Shown here: positions 59,701 through 64,000 of the stretch, piece by piece | How positions within the stretch are numbered: the first letter of the stretch is position 1 | Layout: the number at the start of each line of letters is the position of its first letter | Source: Pohlia nutans | Taxonomy: Eukaryota > Streptophyta > Bryopsida > Bryales > Mniaceae | DNA length: 64,000 nucleotides | Assembly: GCA_022496805.1 (NCBI GenBank) | Contig: CM040096.1 | Span: 14,757,501 to 14,821,500 of the forward strand | Reading direction: 5' to 3' | Notes under the pieces: model-generated | Told to the model about the DNA's origin: nothing | Databases searched by the model: none | What the model saw: only the letters and a program-made list of their open reading frames with translations | Translations under genes and position numbers: made by a program

Positions 59701-61671
59701 TTACCAATATTTGAGGCAATACCATGCCAATATCATTATGTTTATATTTTTTCATTTTGCTTTGGTATTGACTTTTTTGCATCATAATTATATCCAACCA
59801 ATTTCAAAATTGGAAATTGCTTTTATAATGTTCATACTTCCATCTTATCTCAAAATTGCAAAATGAGCAATACTTGTATAGGATGTGAATAATACATGTG
59901 CTATGACATAAAAAAGGATATAAATTTCAAAGTACATGAATATAGATAACTTTAAGATGAAACATCAATATCTTAGTTTGTCATGCTATATTCAACTAAA
60001 CCTTGACACCCCAAAGTCTAGCAATTTTTAACTGTGACTTTTAGAGCTCCATACACTAGAATGTCACAATTTTGTACTCTAAAATGTGCAAATTTAGGCA
60101 ATATAGCCATGGAGGTTTTGCTCATTGTTTGTGTATGTTGAGAACCGCCTACATCTAAATCATATGTTCTTGAAGAGGGTCCACAATGGAGTATGTTTGG
60201 GCAATAGTTTGATAGGGGTTTCAAAAAGGACTATCCCACTAAAACATTGTCATTTTTTAACTCATTCAAGAAATTATACATTTTTGATTTACATGAACTT
60301 GTCATCAAATTCATGAAAAAACTATAATATTTCAATCAAAATACTATTGAGTAAGAAAAATTGAACAATTTTGATATTCCTTTTCGTTCCTTTGTTTTCA
60401 AATCCGGAACTATCCTAGTTCTAAATTTGAAGCAAAAGGAGCAATTGAGAATACCAATTTATGACGAAGTTGTTCATAAACATGAAATTTAGCTAATACA
60501 ATGTTTGAGTCATATCTATGTTTACTTTCAACTCTTAATTTGATGTATTACTATATTTCTTTATTTATGAGAACTTTCAAAAATCACATATTTCTACACA
60601 ATTTTAAAAGACTATGATTTCAAAACATCTTTGTCTGAAACCCATATGATATACTTAAATACTCACTTAATAAAGTGCAGGACTATTTGTTTTAATAGAA
60701 AACCTTAATACGTAGTTCTTTCACTACTGTAATGCGGTCAGGAGTTGAATGTGTTAAATTAGGAGGAAAAAACCAATTTTTGAATTTAGCCTATATAGCA
60801 CATGTTTGTGATGTACCAACATGCCTTCTACAACACCATGTACTTTTTGTAAATTTCCAGTGTTATTTTCATTTCCAAAAGGACATTGTTTTTCTAAAGC
60901 TCAATTCAAAGAGTCTGGGAAGTGATACCCTGATCATGCCATTGCCCGTTTAGGTGGTCACGTCCGTTTTGGCAGGAGTAGCACCTTGTGTCATTCTCAA
61001 TGTCTTAAAAATAATGTCATCCTCAACGTCTTGTGGGCATTGAAGTGGGACCTTCAATAGGCAAACTAGGCCCACGGGCTAGGCAATAATTGATCAAAAT
61101 TATATCTCTCTATATGTCTAATAATGAACACTGTCATGTGATTTTTAATTTTTTTCAAAATATTCCAATTGCTTCGTGAATAATTGAAAAATAGTCTCGG
61201 CAGAAAATAAATTCTAAAGATAAATTCCAATTTTTCTGGAAAATTCTTATTCAACTCTTTTGTATGGTGCAAAATAGAATTTTGAAGAATATTTGTAAAT
61301 ATTTTATCTACCAAACCCTATTTTTTGGAAAATTTAAACATTTGACATAGATGTGCCCATCCAACTCTCTATCCACAATATTCCTTCACATTCACCCTCA
61401 TTGTCCTAGAGATTTTCAATCAAACTACCGTAAGATATACTCGAAACCAAGTATCAATTGGGATCCCACGAAATCTAGGTTATTGGCAGAAAGTAGTCAC
61501 TAACAAATTATGACAATATTCCACTATTATTTCTAGGTAAAAATTAAACTTACCAATATCCCACATTATGAAAATATCCCATCTACTAGTGGAAACTAAT
61601 CACTAATACATTATGACAATATCCCACAATTAAAGTTATTGTTTATCAACAAAATTAAGCACTATTGGGCA
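59701..61671. other. AT-rich, no gene recognised
   Basis: Short open frames only (for example 60125-60316, 60732-60953, 61066-61314 on -), none with a recognised domain. Confidence 0.4.
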
Positions 61672-62046
61672 ATGACATATTTTGACAATATTACATGGTT
61701 ACACTAATTACTTACTAGCACAATTACTTATCAATAAAAAAAATGACTACGATTGTATTACTTACTTATTGCAACATTTATTCATCATTGAAGAGTGACT
61801 ATAATTTCATACTTGCTTACTGTCACAATTGATTTATTATTAAACAATGAAACATTTTGACAATATTGTATGGCACACTACTTTCTTACTAGCACAATTA
61901 CTTATCGATAAAACAATGACCACGATTGTACTACATAATTATTGCAACATTTATTCATCATTGAAGAGTGACTATAATTTTATGCTTGCATATTGTCACA
62001 ATTGATTTATTATTAAACAATTAAACATTTTGACAATATTCTACAG
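61672..62046. repeat. Tandem duplication, about 176-bp unit, 2 copies plus a partial third
   Basis: Repeats start at 61672, 61850 and 62024 (acattttgacaatatt). Shared blocks include ttactagcacaattacttat, caacatttattcatcattga, agagtgactataattt and gtcacaattgatttattat. Confidence 0.88.
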
Positions 62047-63530
62047 TTTCATTGCGCACTTGTATACTCATTACTCCACGCAAAGACTTGAAATCTAAAC
62101 CTCTGAAAGGCTATTTTGGTGGGGAGTTTTCATAGTAGGCCAATCCAAATATGTAGTTACAAGTCGTGATTTCGGCTCCTTTTTTATTATTTGTGGCCTT
62201 TTAAATATATTTTTGAGAGAACTTTTTAAATTTTTGGATACAAATGAAAAAATTCTTTTGAAATAATGCATTACAATCAACATACTTCCTCTGTAATCAT
62301 GGGATTAAGCTTAATCCATGAATTTCAATGAAAACTACGCTTAATCCACAAATTTCAGTAAAAACAAGGTCTTTTTGCAAGACAGAAGGAAGAATATTTA
62401 TTGTCAATTACATGTTGTAATAGGATTGGTTAATGCCTTGATTGATATGTTTAATTGAAGATATAGTAATGGCAATTTTTCCCTCGATTCCTACTACATA
62501 AAGGTATCATAACCCAAAATATTCTCAAAAGATCTCCAAAATATTATAATATTATTCCAAAATATTCCAACATTATATAAAATATGTTTAAAATATTCCA
62601 TATATTTTGAAAATATTCCATTTTAATATTTTTTAAAAATCCGTAATTAATATTTCATTAGAAGAAATATGGGGTTGTAGAAGGCCCCAAGTCCTTTGAA
62701 AAGCTACAAGAAGAGGGGCATGCAAAAACAAAACCAAAAAACATGAAAAATACACCCCTAGGCTGGCCAACTGTAGCACACTTGGCATTGTTGTTTTTTG
62801 TTTTTTTTATATGTTTAATTATTAAAATTAAAAAATTAAAAAATTAAAACTTAAAAGAAAGGAAAAAGTAGCGATTGTTAGTGCCTACGGGCGCTCCAAT
62901 TTTTTTTGAATTTTTGAATTTTGTACCGGGCCTTGTTGCAAGCGCTAGCAGGCATTGTAGCAAGCCTAGTTGGAGGCTATTTTCTTGTTCTTTTTGTTTT
63001 TTCTAATTTTTTTTTCTTAATTGTATCAATTTCACTGTAGCATTGTTTGTGAATTCGGACATGGAAGCTTATGGTTAGCTATGCTCATGGGCACCATGGG
63101 CAAAAAAGTAGGCATTTTGAAGGAGTCTTAGAAGCCCATATTTCCTCTAATGAGTGTTAATGGCAAATGTTCTACACGCTATTCAGTTTTTTTTTTTGAC
63201 CAACTGGACAATCCAACCATAAAAACATGTAGTACTAATCATATTCACCACAATCATATGCAATGAAGTTATAGTCAATGTTGATTTTATTTATTTATTT
63301 TTCTCAATATTATTTAAAATGAATTCACTAAGGAGGTTTTTAATGATGCAATTTGGTGCAATTTATCACTCTTTGTGGTATTTAAAGAATCATTCTTAGT
63401 GCAATTTGAAAAGCCATCGATGTTATATTATTTAGTAGCATGCACATTCACTCCCTTGGTTCTACAGTAAATGGTGTGGAATATTCCACATCCAACAATA
63501 CTTCATCAATAGCTAAATCACAAAAGTTAA
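62047..63530. other. AT-rich, no gene recognised; AATATTCC-rich patch 62510-62630
   Basis: Irregular aaatattcca repeats and a lone ggtgtggaatattccacatc motif (63472-63494) related to the MITE at 34939. No coding sequence. Confidence 0.4.
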
Positions 63531-63640
63531 TAGACATGTGGATTTTTCCTCTATATGCACAAGTAGACATGTGGATTTTTCCCCTATATGTACTAAGTAG
63601 ACAGGTGGATTTTTTCCCTATATGCACTTAGTTAGCCATC
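63531..63640. repeat. 33-bp tandem repeat, 3 copies
   Basis: Unit tagacatgtggatttttcc + ctatatgcacaag, giving an open frame that repeats VDMWIFPLY; not a gene. Confidence 0.88.
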
Positions 63641-63779
63641 ATCAGAGGTACTTTTTTGTCATTAGAGATGAAGACGTACATTGTAAATATTATCCTCTAA
63701 ATAATTATGGTCCTTGCTAGTTTCCACACAAAGAACTTGTCAGAAACTAAGTACTTCAGCTACCGGCATTCAACTCCGA

Positions 63780-64000
63780 TTAACTCCTAAAGGACCATGT
63801 CAAAATTTGGGAATTAAGTTGGATAACCCATTACGAAGTTAGTTTTAATTAGAAATTTTCACAATTTCTTTTCCTATTAGATGTTTTTGGGATGAATATG
63901 CAAATCTAATTTTCATCTTGGGAAAATTTAGAGAACATAAATTCTGCAACCACAAAGGTCAAAATTCAAATTGCAGGTAGGAGCCAAGAAAAAGATCCCA
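63780..64000 (+). mobile_element. TTAA/CTCCTAAAGGACC element, left end, runs off the window
   Basis: TTAA (63780-63783) followed by CTCCTAAAGGACCATG, matching the shared terminus with one substitution. The right end should lie beyond 64000. Confidence 0.55.

Overview
The window looks like nuclear DNA from a land plant. The clearest marker is an ORC1 gene that carries a PHD finger in its N-terminal BAH region, an arrangement typical of plant ORC1. A PIE1/SWR1-type SANT region, a pepsin-like plant aspartic protease, Copia and CACTA elements and a Harbinger-associated NAM-like fragment agree with this. Coding exons are GC-rich, intergenic DNA is very AT-rich and gene density is low. A non-flowering plant (for example a bryophyte) is a guess based on the fungal-type genes; the sequence does not settle it.

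Layout: (1) 1-3460, the 3' end of a PIE1-like chromatin remodeller gene on +. (2) 3.5-12.6 kb, repeat territory with a broken Tc1-type (DD34E) transposase, a decayed Harbinger-associated protein and several MITEs. (3) 13.2-18.6 kb, an aspartic protease gene on +, with exons of 67-291 bp spread across long TE-bearing introns. (4) 19.96-21.46 kb, a 1.5-kb fold-back element with a 24-bp minisatellite at its centre. (5) 24.9-25.7 kb, a decayed Copia Gag-protease on -. (6) 27.3-28.5 kb, a two-exon membrane-anchored methyltransferase on +. (7) 28.5-36 kb, tandem repeats and nested MITEs. (8) 36.26-39.99 kb, a five-exon PsiD-like phosphatidylserine-decarboxylase-family gene on + with an N-terminal signal sequence. 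(9) 41.54-47.59 kb, a complete 16-exon ORC1 on -, with TATA and E2F-like promoter elements. (10) 50.95-53.76 kb, a nine-exon WD40 gene on +, divergent from ORC1. (11) 54-64 kb, repeats only.

The most unusual feature is a large set of short non-autonomous elements. They are bounded by TTAA on both sides and have terminal repeats beginning CCCCTAA (5'-TTAA|CCCCTAAA...TTTAGGGG|TTAA-3'). About sixteen ends or complete copies occur here, in at least four internal families, some in introns of ORC1 and the decarboxylase gene. TTAA targets with CCC-starting termini are the hallmark of piggyBac, which to my knowledge is not well described in land plants. One pair lies head-to-head sharing a single TTAA, giving a 1.1-kb near-perfect palindrome. 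One copy is split by a hAT-like insertion with a 7-of-8 target duplication.

No tRNA, rRNA, CRISPR array or operon structure was seen. The genes are unrelated housekeeping or accessory loci, not a pathway. Exon models were built by hand from splice sites and reading-frame phase.
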